A stretch of 64,000 nt of DNA from Alkalimonas collagenimarina. Lineage in GTDB: Bacteria > Pseudomonadota > Gammaproteobacteria > Enterobacterales > Alteromonadaceae. Of this stretch, positions 38,304 through 45,484 are shown piece after piece; within the stretch, counting starts at the first letter, position 1, and the number at the start of each line of letters is the position of its first letter. The position numbers and the translations under genes are program-made. The notes under the pieces were generated by a model. It saw only the letters and a program-made list of their open reading frames with translations. It did not search any database and was not told where the DNA came from. The stretch is taken from the NCBI RefSeq assembly GCF_030717845.1, contig NZ_JAUZVZ010000002.1, positions 1 through 64,000 of the forward strand, read 5' to 3'.

Positions 38304-39699
38304 TGCTCAGTTAACTTTTATTGGGGGGGCTGGGCAGGTTACCGGTTCCTGCTATTTGCTTGAACTCAATGGCAAAAAAGTTTTGCTCGATTGTGGCATG
38401 GTGCAAGGACGTGATCAGATCCGCGAGTGGCATAAGTTTCGCTTTCAATTTAAACCAAAAGACATTGATGCCGTGATTTTATCGCATGCCCATATTGATC
38501 ACAGTGGCTTATTGCCCTTGCTGGTTGCTAAAGGCTTTCAAGGCAAAATTTATTGCACTAAAGGGACTGCTGAACTGTTGCCAGTGCTATTGAAAGATTC
38601 CGTATTTTTGTATTTAAAGGATCTCGAGTGGCAAAACCGAAAGGCTGCGCGAGCGGGCAAGAAACAGCATGATCCAGTGATGCAAATCATCGATGCTGAG
38701 CGGGTGTCGGCTCTGTGCGAAGCAACCACTTACAACAAGCGTATTCATCCCCTACCGGGTTTGGAGCTGGAGTTTAGCGATGCGGGTCATATTCTAGGAT
38801 CTGCTATTGTTCAGCTTTGGTTGAAAGGGCAGCAAGGCATGCGTCATCTGGTATTTTCAGGTGATTTAGGGAACCCGGCGACGGTGCTGATGAATGATCC
38901 TGCTCAGATTTCGTCGGCAGATATCGTGTTGATGGAAAGTACCTATGGCGATCGTAATCATAAGGTTTTAGAGGATACCGTGAATGAATTTTCCGCTGCG
39001 CTTGATGAAGCTTATGAATCCGGTGGTAACGTATTTATTCCTGCGTTTGCGCTTGGGCGCTCCCAGGAGATACTGTATTATTTAGGTGTGTTGTATCATC
39101 AAGGTAAGTTGAAGCAAAAAATCGTTTTCCTCGATAGTCCAATGGCAATTGCCATTACTGAAGTATACAACCGACACTTCCATAGCTTTGACCAAGACGA
39201 CACCAGAATGATGAAAAAAAAGCAAGTCAATGATTTGGCTTCATTTCTACCGATTCTGAAGTTATCAGAATCGGCTGAAGACTCTATGGCGATCAATCGT
39301 TTTAAACAAGGAGCCATCATTATTGCAGGCAGTGGCATGTGCAATGGTGGTCGTATTGTGCATCACTTCAAACACAACCTTTGGAAAAACTCGAATCATC
39401 TTATTTTTGTTGGTTTTCAGGCGCAAGGCACACTCGGACGACGGTTAGTTGATGGTGAGCAGCGTATTAAACTGTTCGGTCAAGATATCATGGTCAAAGC
39501 GAAGGTACATACTATCGGTGGCTTTTCGGCCCATGCTGGTCAAAGCGAGTTGCTGCAATGGGCTCAAGCGATCGGTGGTCACCCTCAGTTTTATCTGGTG
39601 CACGGTGAACCTAAGGCGCAAGAGGTGTTGCAATCATTGATGCAACAGCAAGGTTGTGCTGTGGCAATTGCTGAGCAAGGACAGACTATCCCGCTGTAG
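38293..39699 (+). CDS. Metallo-beta-lactamase/beta-CASP RNase-like protein
   Basis: 468 aa from the ATG at 38293, preceded by GGAGG; an upstream in-frame ATG inside the transporter gene is less likely. Zinc motifs: HAHIDHSG (motif 2), DAGHILGS (motif 3) and FSGDLG (motif 4). The beta-CASP insert follows with ESTYGDR and AFALGRSQE, and a C-terminal RMMBL segment HTIGGFSAHAGQSELL. The family (YbaK/CPSF73-like, including archaeal and bacterial exo/endoribonucleases) suggests RNA processing, but no substrate is known. The coupling to a phosphate transporter is unexpected. Confidence 0.92.
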   Translation: MPINAQLTFIGGAGQVTGSCYLLELNGKKVLLDCGMVQGRDQIREWHKFRFQFKPKDIDAVILSHAHIDHSGLLPLLVAKGFQGKIYCTKGTAELLPVLLKDSVFLYLKDLEWQNRKAARAGKKQHDPVMQIIDAERVSALCEATTYNKRIHPLPGLELEFSDAGHILGSAIVQLWLKGQQGMRHLVFSGDLGNPATVLMNDPAQISSADIVLMESTYGDRNHKVLEDTVNEFSAALDEAYESGGNVFIPAFALGRSQEILYYLGVLYHQGKLKQKIVFLDSPMAIAITEVYNRHFHSFDQDDTRMMKKKQVNDLASFLPILKLSESAEDSMAINRFKQGAIIIAGSGMCNGGRIVHHFKHNLWKNSNHLIFVGFQAQGTLGRRLVDGEQRIKLFGQDIMVKAKVHTIGGFSAHAGQSELLQWAQAIGGHPQFYLVHGEPKAQEVLQSLMQQQGCAVAIAEQGQTIPL

Positions 39700-39747
39700 T
39701 GATGCGATAGTTGTCATGGTGTAACGGATAAAATGCAACAAAATAGC

Positions 39748-39776
39748 TTGCGAAGTTATTTTGCATTGTATAAAAT
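39748..39776 (+). promoter_or_regulatory. Sigma-70 promoter of the riboswitch-DUF3718 gene
   Basis: TTGCGA (39748-39753), a 17-nt spacer and TAAAAT (39771-39776). Transcription would begin near 39783, at the 5' edge of the riboswitch aptamer. Confidence 0.65.
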
Positions 39777-39779
39777 ACA

Positions 39780-39875
39780 CTCACTTCGAAAGGCACGACA
39801 TCCGAAAGGGTGCTCACGCAAAGCCTCAGATCTAAAGGAAACTTTGTTTCCCATGATAGCTGGGCTGCCATTGAG
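39780..39875 (+). ncRNA. Cyclic di-GMP-I (GEMM-I) riboswitch
   Basis: The sequence carries the GEMM-I aptamer layout in order: GGC, a CATCC-GAAA-GGGTG hairpin with a GNRA loop, the highly conserved CACGCAAAGCC (39815-39825), then TCTAAAGG...CCATGATAG, which resembles the tetraloop receptor, and CTGGGCTGCC. It lines up with V. cholerae Vc2 (GGC-hairpin-GACGCAAAGCC-CCTAA...). A possible P1 is CTCA (39780-39783) with TGAG (39872-39875). A competing hairpin, ATTGAG (39870-39875) with CTCAAT (39888-39893), follows, but no U-run or clear ribosome-site block was seen. Aptamer call strong by eye; on/off direction unknown. It lies in the 301-nt gap before the DUF3718 gene. Confidence 0.88.
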
Positions 39876-40000
39876 CTTCTTCCTGAACTCAATGTGAACT
39901 GCAACAGCAGTAGTCTGATAGACCTTTCGCAAGCACGACCTAGCATATCATTCACTGACGAATGTATTCTGACTATGTACTATTGTTTTGGAGCCAGAAA

Positions 40001-40372
40001 ATGAAATTGAAATTTGTAGCTTTAGCGTCTGTTCTTGCCGCCACTGGTGTTTTTAGTTCACAAGCCTCTGCTGATCAGCAGCTGGCTGAATCTATTTGTT
40101 CCTATGTTGCTGCCGATAGCCGCAACAACTTGCGTAAAACGCTGAGCGATCACCGCCTGCGTCTGCGTAACGTTTACGACGGCATTTTATGCGATGGCCT
40201 GCCACTGGTACGTCATGCAATCCGCCACAGTGCTAATGACACTGCTGACTTTATTATTAAGCAATTACCAGGTAGCCAGGTAGCTGCTTCAGGTGATATC
40301 GAGTGGGCCGAAAGCAATGGCTTCTCAGGTTCACCGGTGATTGATGCTATTCGTACTCGCGCGAACAGCTAA
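40001..40372 (+). CDS. Secreted DUF3718-family protein under riboswitch control
   Basis: 123 aa from the ATG at 40001 (GGAG nine nt upstream); an in-frame ATG at 39962 is less likely. The signal peptide is residues 1-24 (cut after SQASA), so the mature ~99-aa protein is periplasmic or secreted. It has two Cys residues (SICSYVAAD, GILCDGLPLV) that could form a disulfide, and matches the DUF3718 family (LAESICSYV...NLRKTLSDHRLRLRNVYDGI). No catalytic motif is visible. Function unknown; the c-di-GMP aptamer in its leader suggests a role linked to surface attachment or motility. Confidence 0.85.
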   Translation: MKLKFVALASVLAATGVFSSQASADQQLAESICSYVAADSRNNLRKTLSDHRLRLRNVYDGILCDGLPLVRHAIRHSANDTADFIIKQLPGSQVAASGDIEWAESNGFSGSPVIDAIRTRANS

Positions 40373-40404
40373 TTTTATACACGGTTTACCTCCCTGTTGT
40401 TTTT

Positions 40405-40433
40405 GAAGGCGCCTTAATGGCGCCTTCTTTTTT
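40405..40433 (+). terminator. Terminator of the DUF3718 gene
   Basis: Perfect 9-bp stem GAAGGCGCC/GGCGCCTTC with loop TTAAT, then T6, in the gap before the convergent pheA. Confidence 0.88.
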
Positions 40434-40439
40434 ATGGCT

Positions 40440-41588
40440 TTAGCTGACTTGAGTAGGCTCAATGTCTTCGCTTGGGTAACAACCCAATACTTTAATAAAC
40501 TTGGTAATGCGGTTTAACTCTTCCAAAGCTCTGGTCATGGCGTAGTCATTCAGGTTGGCAAAGACATCGACATAAAACATTTCTTCCCAAGGGTTGCCAG
40601 GAATGGGGCGTGATTCTAACTTGGCCATACTAATGCCATGCTGTTTTAAAATAGTCAGTGCATCGACCAGCGCCCCCGGTTGCTGACCGGTAAACATGAT
40701 AAAGGTGGTCTTGGCAGGAATGGCTTTGGCAACAGTCACCGCTTTGCGAGCCACGACAATAAAGCGACTGACGTTGTCTCGTTGATTGGCTAAATCGCTA
40801 GCGAGCACCTGTAAGCCATATATTTTTCCACCAGCCTCACCACCAATAGCAACGATGGTAGGATCATTTTTTTGCTGGACACGTTGGAAGGCATCGGATG
40901 AGCTATCACAGTATTCAACTTTGACGTTGGATAACCCGAGCAGAAATTGGCTACATTGAGCGATAACCTGAGGGTGAGCACAGATTTGACGGATCTGATT
41001 GAGATTGGTTCCTGCCAGACCTAGCACACAGTGATCAATCGGGTGAGTGAGCTCACCAACAATGGATAGGCGAGTATGTTGTAAGATATCATACACTTCA
41101 TTGATACTGCCGGAAGAGGTGTTTTCAATAGGTAACACGGCATAGTCTGCATGGCCTGTTTCCACTGACTTCACGATGTCGTTAAAACTATCGCAACCGA
41201 TATCCACTATCTGCTCTGCTCGGCGGGTAAAGTATTTATGGGTAGCCCAATAACTGTAAGACCCCTGGCCGCCCAAATAAGCCACTTTCACACTTGGGCC
41301 CTGCATTCCCTTCAGCTCGCCTTGCAGCTTGGCTTGTTGTTGCAGTACCGAGTCTTCAATAATGACATGAAAAAGGCGGGTCACATAGTGGGCATCTAAC
41401 TCCAGTGGTTTACCTGCCTCAATCAGCCGCAGCAGCAATTCTTCTTCACGCTTTTGATCTCGAATGGCTTTATTTTGATTCAGCTTGGCATCCGCTACAG
41501 CCAATGCTAGCTTGCGGCGTTTGGATAGCAACTCCAGCAGTTGTTGATCGGTTTGCTGAATATGTTCTCTTACTTCATTTAGTTCCAT
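40440..41588 (-). CDS. pheA: Bifunctional chorismate mutase/prephenate dehydratase
   Basis: 382 aa from the ATG at 41588; a longer reading through the attenuator is rejected. The P-protein takes chorismate to phenylpyruvate for phenylalanine. The AroQ mutase domain (~1-90) has IQQTDQQLLELLSKRRKLA. The dehydratase domain (~100-285) has AYLGGQGSYS and LPIENTSSGSINEVYDIL. The C-terminal ACT domain (~290-375) has KLESRPIPGNPWEEMFYVD, with the ESRP motif for Phe feedback. Transcription is predicted to be controlled by the pheL attenuator immediately upstream. Confidence 0.98.
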   Translation of the reverse strand: MELNEVREHIQQTDQQLLELLSKRRKLALAVADAKLNQNKAIRDQKREEELLLRLIEAGKPLELDAHYVTRLFHVIIEDSVLQQQAKLQGELKGMQGPSVKVAYLGGQGSYSYWATHKYFTRRAEQIVDIGCDSFNDIVKSVETGHADYAVLPIENTSSGSINEVYDILQHTRLSIVGELTHPIDHCVLGLAGTNLNQIRQICAHPQVIAQCSQFLLGLSNVKVEYCDSSSDAFQRVQQKNDPTIVAIGGEAGGKIYGLQVLASDLANQRDNVSRFIVVARKAVTVAKAIPAKTTFIMFTGQQPGALVDALTILKQHGISMAKLESRPIPGNPWEEMFYVDVFANLNDYAMTRALEELNRITKFIKVLGCYPSEDIEPTQVS

Positions 41589-41616
41589 GGGTTGCACGTC
41601 CTCATTAAAAGCTGGC

Positions 41617-41645
41617 AAAAAAAAACCTCCCGACAGGGAGGTTTT
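41617..41645 (-). terminator. pheA attenuator terminator
   Basis: On the minus strand AAAACCTCCC-TGTC-GGGAGGTTTT is followed by a run of T (A run 41617-41625 on the plus strand). The 5' arm CCTCCC can instead pair with GGGAGG at the end of the leader peptide gene (41672-41677), giving the antiterminator. A third pairing (41683-41695 with 41665-41677, 11 of 13 bp) forms the preemptor hairpin. Confidence 0.88.
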
Positions 41646-41668
41646 AGTGTTCACGCGCCCGCGACTCA

Positions 41669-41731
41669 CTACCTCCCGAATAGGGTGGTAAAGAGAGTAA
41701 AAAAGAAGCGGATGGCGATATATCTGTTCAT
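41669..41731 (-). CDS. pheL: pheA operon leader peptide
   Basis: 20 aa, too short for normal gene finders: starts MNRYIAIR, then FFF, and further Phe at positions 14 and 18, ending FGR. Five of 20 codons are Phe, three in a row. It lies upstream of pheA on the same strand and ends inside the segment that can pair with the attenuator, the E. coli pheL arrangement. Ribosome stalling at the FFF codons when Phe-tRNA is scarce should favour the antiterminator. Its start codon lacks a strong Shine-Dalgarno site. Confidence 0.88.
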   Translation of the reverse strand: MNRYIAIRFFFTLFTTLFGR

Positions 41732-41738
41732 AGAAATA

Positions 41739-41767
41739 CTTTTATCAGTCTGGATGGCTAAAGTCAA
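41739..41767 (-). promoter_or_regulatory. Candidate promoter of pheL-pheA
   Basis: On the minus strand TTGACT (41767-41762), a 17-nt spacer and TAAAAG (41744-41739). The predicted transcript start would be almost at the pheL start codon, so the real promoter may be a little further upstream. The -35 overlaps the stop codon of the penicillin acylase gene. Confidence 0.45.
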
Positions 41768-44121
41768 TGTTTAGGCAGTAGCTGCAAGCTATATTTTACT
41801 GGCCCTGGTAAAAAGGGCAGTGGCTGCTCTTGCAGCCAAAAATCATGATCAGCTCGATAAAAGGGGGAAAGTGGATGACCTGATTGTCCGGTCGGGATGG
41901 TTAAAATGCCGTACTTTTCATGCCCGGGCGCGACCACCATGCGCTGTGACTGACCAAAGCCAGGCCGTTGCACGCGCGGCATATGGCTATCGCCAGCCAA
42001 ATCGCTGCTGGGCATATTTAATCGCTCTCCAAGCCATGGAATGGCGGATGCTAACGGATGCAGGATACGAGCCTGATTGAGCCTGCCCCAGTTTTGTTGT
42101 GATAAAGGACCATAGCGCTGCGTAAGCTCAGCCTGACTTTGCAGTATGGCTTGCTCAAACAGCACAGACCAGCTATCGAATGCCTCTGGCAAGGTATCTG
42201 GACGTTGCTGTTGAATCATGGCCCAGCCCGCGGTTGCCAGTGGGTACTTTAGATCCCAGCTTCTTAAACCTCGTTGTTCCAGATAACTTGAGAGAGGAGC
42301 GAACAATAACTCCAATGTTTTTTGCCGAAAGGCTCGAACCAGCGTGTAACCGACCGCATCGATTGCTGCATAATCACTGCTTTCAAACACGGCCGTTTGG
42401 TAGGCATGCAATTGATGCTGTTGCACAAAATCATCATCGAGGTGGTGTAGCAATAATTGTTGCCAAGGCGCCAGCATCAAGGCTTGGTGATCTAGCTGGA
42501 TGGCATGTAAATCCTGTTCATTAAATTGTTCTTTGGCAAACAGGCGTTGTTTAATTTGCCAGTTACGGGCCCCTAAATCGTAGCCACCATTACCAAGCAA
42601 CGCGTAGTAGTCGCCACCCACTACCCGGGCATTTGCCGACCATAACCGATGTTCTGGTGGATTCACCACGTTTGGATACTGCTCGGCGGTTAAATAGCCA
42701 TGCCATTGATTCTGTGGTTGGCTCCAGTCTTGTGGTTTGTCCCAATTTTGCAAGGTATGTTCAGGGATGGGGCCCATGATGGTCCATCCCAATTGCCCTG
42801 ATTTATCGGCGACCAGAAGGTTTTGCGCAGGGATCCCAGCTAAAGGAGCGATAGCCATGGCTTGTTGCACCGTGGTTGCCTGCTCCAACCGGACTAGCTC
42901 CATGTTATTGGCTTGAATATCGTAACCAACCCAACGCAATGCATAAGAATGGTTCTGGGTTGCAGCGCCGGTCATTACTGGTCCCCAGATTGTTTCTTTC
43001 ACTCTGATCACGGTGGCAGGCTGACCTTTGACCTCGATGATCTCTTCATATCCATCAAAATCTTGCCAACCAGCCGGGGTTTTATACTGGGATTTTGAAT
43101 CATCCAGTTGCAAACGGATCACATCATGCCAGTCAGCAGTACTATTCGTAAAACCCCAAGCAATATGCCCATTGGAACCAACAACGATGGCTGGAGCACC
43201 CGGCAAACTTAGCCCAGTGACTTTATGCTCGCCGCTGCCAGATGACCAGTTTAGCTGAGTTTTAAACCAAGTGCCCGGAACCCGGATCCCCAAATGCATG
43301 TCATCGGCTAGCATCGCTGAACCATGTAAGGTTAGGGCACCACCAACCGCAAAATTATTACTGCCAATATCAACACTGTCTTTGATAGTACAGTCGAGGC
43401 ACGCTGTCTTTATTGCTTTCAGTACATCGGGGTAGAGAGACTCAGGCATTGGTACGGCGGCTTTGTTTGAACCATCAATAGCTGCATGGTACTCGGAGGC
43501 ATACTGTTGTAAAAAAGCCATCCAGTCAGCGGGAATGGCCTCTGCCAAAGCAGCCATCGCCAGCTCGTCTTTACCCAGTGAGCTTTGTAAGTCGAGATAC
43601 ATGCTGTATATGGTGAGTAATGAGTCTTCCTCACGCCAAAGCTCAGGCTGAGCACGCAGTATCATGTATTCAAACGGGCGAACGGTCAGGCTTTGTAAGC
43701 CATCATTCACGCCACGACTATAGGCTGTTAGCAGTTGCAACTGCTCTAACGATAACTGTGCCAGTGCCTGTTCTGCCCGGTAACGAAAGCGATGCTGGCG
43801 TAATTGCAAATCAGCACTAAGTGCCCGCTTGCCAAATAAGGCTGCAAGTTCTCCCGCTGCATTGCGGCGTAATAAATCCATTTGAAAAAAGCGCTCTTGC
43901 GCATGCACAAACCCCAAAGCATAAGCAGCGTCAGGCCGATTGCCAGCATGAATTTGTGCATAGCCTTGAGCATCTCGTTGAATGGATACGGGATCAGATA
44001 CGGCAACCTGAACACTGCCTTGATAAAGGGGTAAGCTGGCCCTGAGTAGACCATAGAGGCTTATTGCGACTACACCGGCCACAATAAGCAGACCAGCCAA
44101 GATCCATTTCAACCAACGCAT
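41764..44121 (-). CDS. Penicillin acylase family N-terminal-nucleophile hydrolase
   Basis: 785 aa. An N-terminal hydrophobic helix (~5-25) acts as signal or anchor, placing it in the periplasm. The precursor has an alpha chain, a spacer and a beta chain starting at Ser254 in DIGSNNFAVGG, the autocatalytic cleavage site of Ntn hydrolases. Further beta-chain blocks: PGTWFKTQL, GLSLPGAPAIVVGSNGHIAWGFTN, SAN and QDH-like segments. Relatives cleave beta-lactams or acyl-homoserine lactones; the substrate is undetermined. The stop abuts the pheA promoter, so readthrough into pheL is possible. Confidence 0.93.
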   Translation of the reverse strand: MRWLKWILAGLLIVAGVVAISLYGLLRASLPLYQGSVQVAVSDPVSIQRDAQGYAQIHAGNRPDAAYALGFVHAQERFFQMDLLRRNAAGELAALFGKRALSADLQLRQHRFRYRAEQALAQLSLEQLQLLTAYSRGVNDGLQSLTVRPFEYMILRAQPELWREEDSLLTIYSMYLDLQSSLGKDELAMAALAEAIPADWMAFLQQYASEYHAAIDGSNKAAVPMPESLYPDVLKAIKTACLDCTIKDSVDIGSNNFAVGGALTLHGSAMLADDMHLGIRVPGTWFKTQLNWSSGSGEHKVTGLSLPGAPAIVVGSNGHIAWGFTNSTADWHDVIRLQLDDSKSQYKTPAGWQDFDGYEEIIEVKGQPATVIRVKETIWGPVMTGAATQNHSYALRWVGYDIQANNMELVRLEQATTVQQAMAIAPLAGIPAQNLLVADKSGQLGWTIMGPIPEHTLQNWDKPQDWSQPQNQWHGYLTAEQYPNVVNPPEHRLWSANARVVGGDYYALLGNGGYDLGARNWQIKQRLFAKEQFNEQDLHAIQLDHQALMLAPWQQLLLHHLDDDFVQQHQLHAYQTAVFESSDYAAIDAVGYTLVRAFRQKTLELLFAPLSSYLEQRGLRSWDLKYPLATAGWAMIQQQRPDTLPEAFDSWSVLFEQAILQSQAELTQRYGPLSQQNWGRLNQARILHPLASAIPWLGERLNMPSSDLAGDSHMPRVQRPGFGQSQRMVVAPGHEKYGILTIPTGQSGHPLSPFYRADHDFWLQEQPLPFLPGPVKYSLQLLPKH

Positions 44122-44174
44122 ATGCTAAACTCTTTGACATAAATCAGAAGGTTAGCATAAATCAGGAGCAATGC

Positions 44175-44831
44175 ATGACAACACTCAAAAAAGTCTGGGA
44201 TCCAGCCGTGCGTTTTTTCCATTGGAGCCAATTGCTGTTGCTAATTGGCCTTTGGTACACCGGCTCTGAAGGGTTAATGGATTGGCACCAGTTGTTGGCT
44301 TACACCTTGGCTTCGGTGCTGGTCGCAAGGTTGCTATGGGGATTTTACGGTAGTCGCAGTGCTCGTTTTAGTGAGTTTGCCGCATCTCCAAAACGGGCCT
44401 GGCATTATTTCCGTCAGCCGACTCCGGTGATGGGACATAATCCGGCATCGTCATATATGATCTTTGCTTTGCTGCTATTGGTTAGTCTGCAGTTGATTTC
44501 CGGCTTGATGACCACGGATCATATTTTTACCGACGGTCCTTTAGTGCGTTATGTACCTAGCGATGTGGTGTCATTGGCAACGCGTTGGCACAAATTGGGT
44601 ATTGATCTCATTATCATTGCTTCTTTGGTCCACATTGCTGCTGCTATATGGCATAGCTGGCGCCATCATAACGTGATCATGGGGATGCTGCATGGCAAGC
44701 TATCGGAGGTCGAATCATCAACGGTGAAACCGCTGAAGTCGAGTTGGAGTTACTTTGTCTTGGTTGGGGTGTTTATGCTGTTTTTTTATTGGTGGCAGGG
44801 CGCTGATTTGATTAGGATGCTCAGCTACTGA
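44175..44831 (+). CDS. Cytochrome b561-type membrane protein
   Basis: 218 aa with four main membrane helices and a fifth at the C-terminus. Haem-b ligand candidates are His in VWDPAVRFFHWSQ, His in GLMDWHQLLAY, His in RWHKLGIDL and His in ASLVHIAAAIWHS, the pattern of the Ni/Fe-hydrogenase b-type/cytochrome b561 family. It likely passes electrons between quinone and a periplasmic c-type partner. A cytochrome c' gene converges 52 nt away and is a natural partner. Divergent from the penicillin acylase gene by 53 nt. Confidence 0.9.
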   Translation: MTTLKKVWDPAVRFFHWSQLLLLIGLWYTGSEGLMDWHQLLAYTLASVLVARLLWGFYGSRSARFSEFAASPKRAWHYFRQPTPVMGHNPASSYMIFALLLLVSLQLISGLMTTDHIFTDGPLVRYVPSDVVSLATRWHKLGIDLIIIASLVHIAAAIWHSWRHHNVIMGMLHGKLSEVESSTVKPLKSSWSYFVLVGVFMLFFYWWQGADLIRMLSY

Positions 44832-44842
44832 CTGATACTTCA

Positions 44843-44868
44843 AAGGGGCCGACAGGGCCCCTTTGTAT
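44843..44868. terminator. Hairpin terminator between the cytochrome genes
   Basis: AAAGGGGC (44843-44850) pairs with GCCCCTTT (44858-44865). A/T flanks on both sides let it act in both directions between the two convergent genes. Confidence 0.65.
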
Positions 44869-44883
44869 TCAACAAACGCTGGA

Positions 44884-45345
44884 TTAATCCGCTCGATAGT
44901 TATCGTGGCAAGCTTTGCAGTTATTGGCAAACTCACGAAAAGCGCCTTGGATTTGGCGACGGTCACCGGCTTGGGCGGCCTCATGCAGTGCAGCAGCATC
45001 AGCAGCAAATTTATCGCCCCGGCTATTAAAGTCATCCAGGTTTTGCCACAGCGCCGTTTTCACTTTGCCACTAGCATGGTCTGCTCCCGGAATATTAAAA
45101 GCCTCCCAAGGCAATTGAGTTAATGCGGCTAAAGCTTCTGCCCGGCGTTGCACTCGCTCTAAGTCGTAGGGCACATTGCCACGGAACATATCGTTGATAT
45201 CGACCAAGTTAAATCGAATGGTTTGAAATGCAGCTTGTCGGTAGCTAACAGCGTCCTCACCGTCTACAAAGGCATTGGCAGCTGCTTGCCCACTAAATAG
45301 ACTAGCTGAGCAGAGTAGAGCTATAGTTAATGCTATTTTTTTCAT
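44884..45345 (-). CDS. Cytochrome c'/c556 family protein
   Basis: 153 aa from the ATG at 45345 (AGGA upstream). Signal peptide ~1-22 (SGQAAANA). It is a four-helix-bundle class II cytochrome c with one haem site, CKACH, near the C-terminus (NNCKACHDNYRAD). A Met or Phe near residue 35 would be the sixth ligand or distal residue. Such proteins bind NO or CO or act as electron carriers. Convergent with the b-type cytochrome gene; a GGDEF-EAL gene is divergent 139 nt away. Confidence 0.92.
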   Translation of the reverse strand: MKKIALTIALLCSASLFSGQAAANAFVDGEDAVSYRQAAFQTIRFNLVDINDMFRGNVPYDLERVQRRAEALAALTQLPWEAFNIPGADHASGKVKTALWQNLDDFNSRGDKFAADAAALHEAAQAGDRRQIQGAFREFANNCKACHDNYRAD

Positions 45346-45484
45346 GATCATTCCTGGTTGCTTGTCCTGCATTCATACTAAGGGACTTGCAGTAAAATGT
45401 GTAGTATCTTATGTTTGATAAGACTATAAACACTGCTTTTTTGGCTTGACGACCATAACTCATCGCTAACAACAGGCAACTTAC

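Noticed and set aside
41589-41669. N-terminal extension of pheA
   Set aside because: It would translate through the attenuator hairpin from a GTG; the ATG at 41588 fits the P-protein N-terminus.
45407-45423. TCTTAT-N5-ATAAGA repeat between cytochrome c' and the GGDEF-EAL gene
   Set aside because: Only 6 bp in AT-rich DNA; too short to call an operator without conservation.
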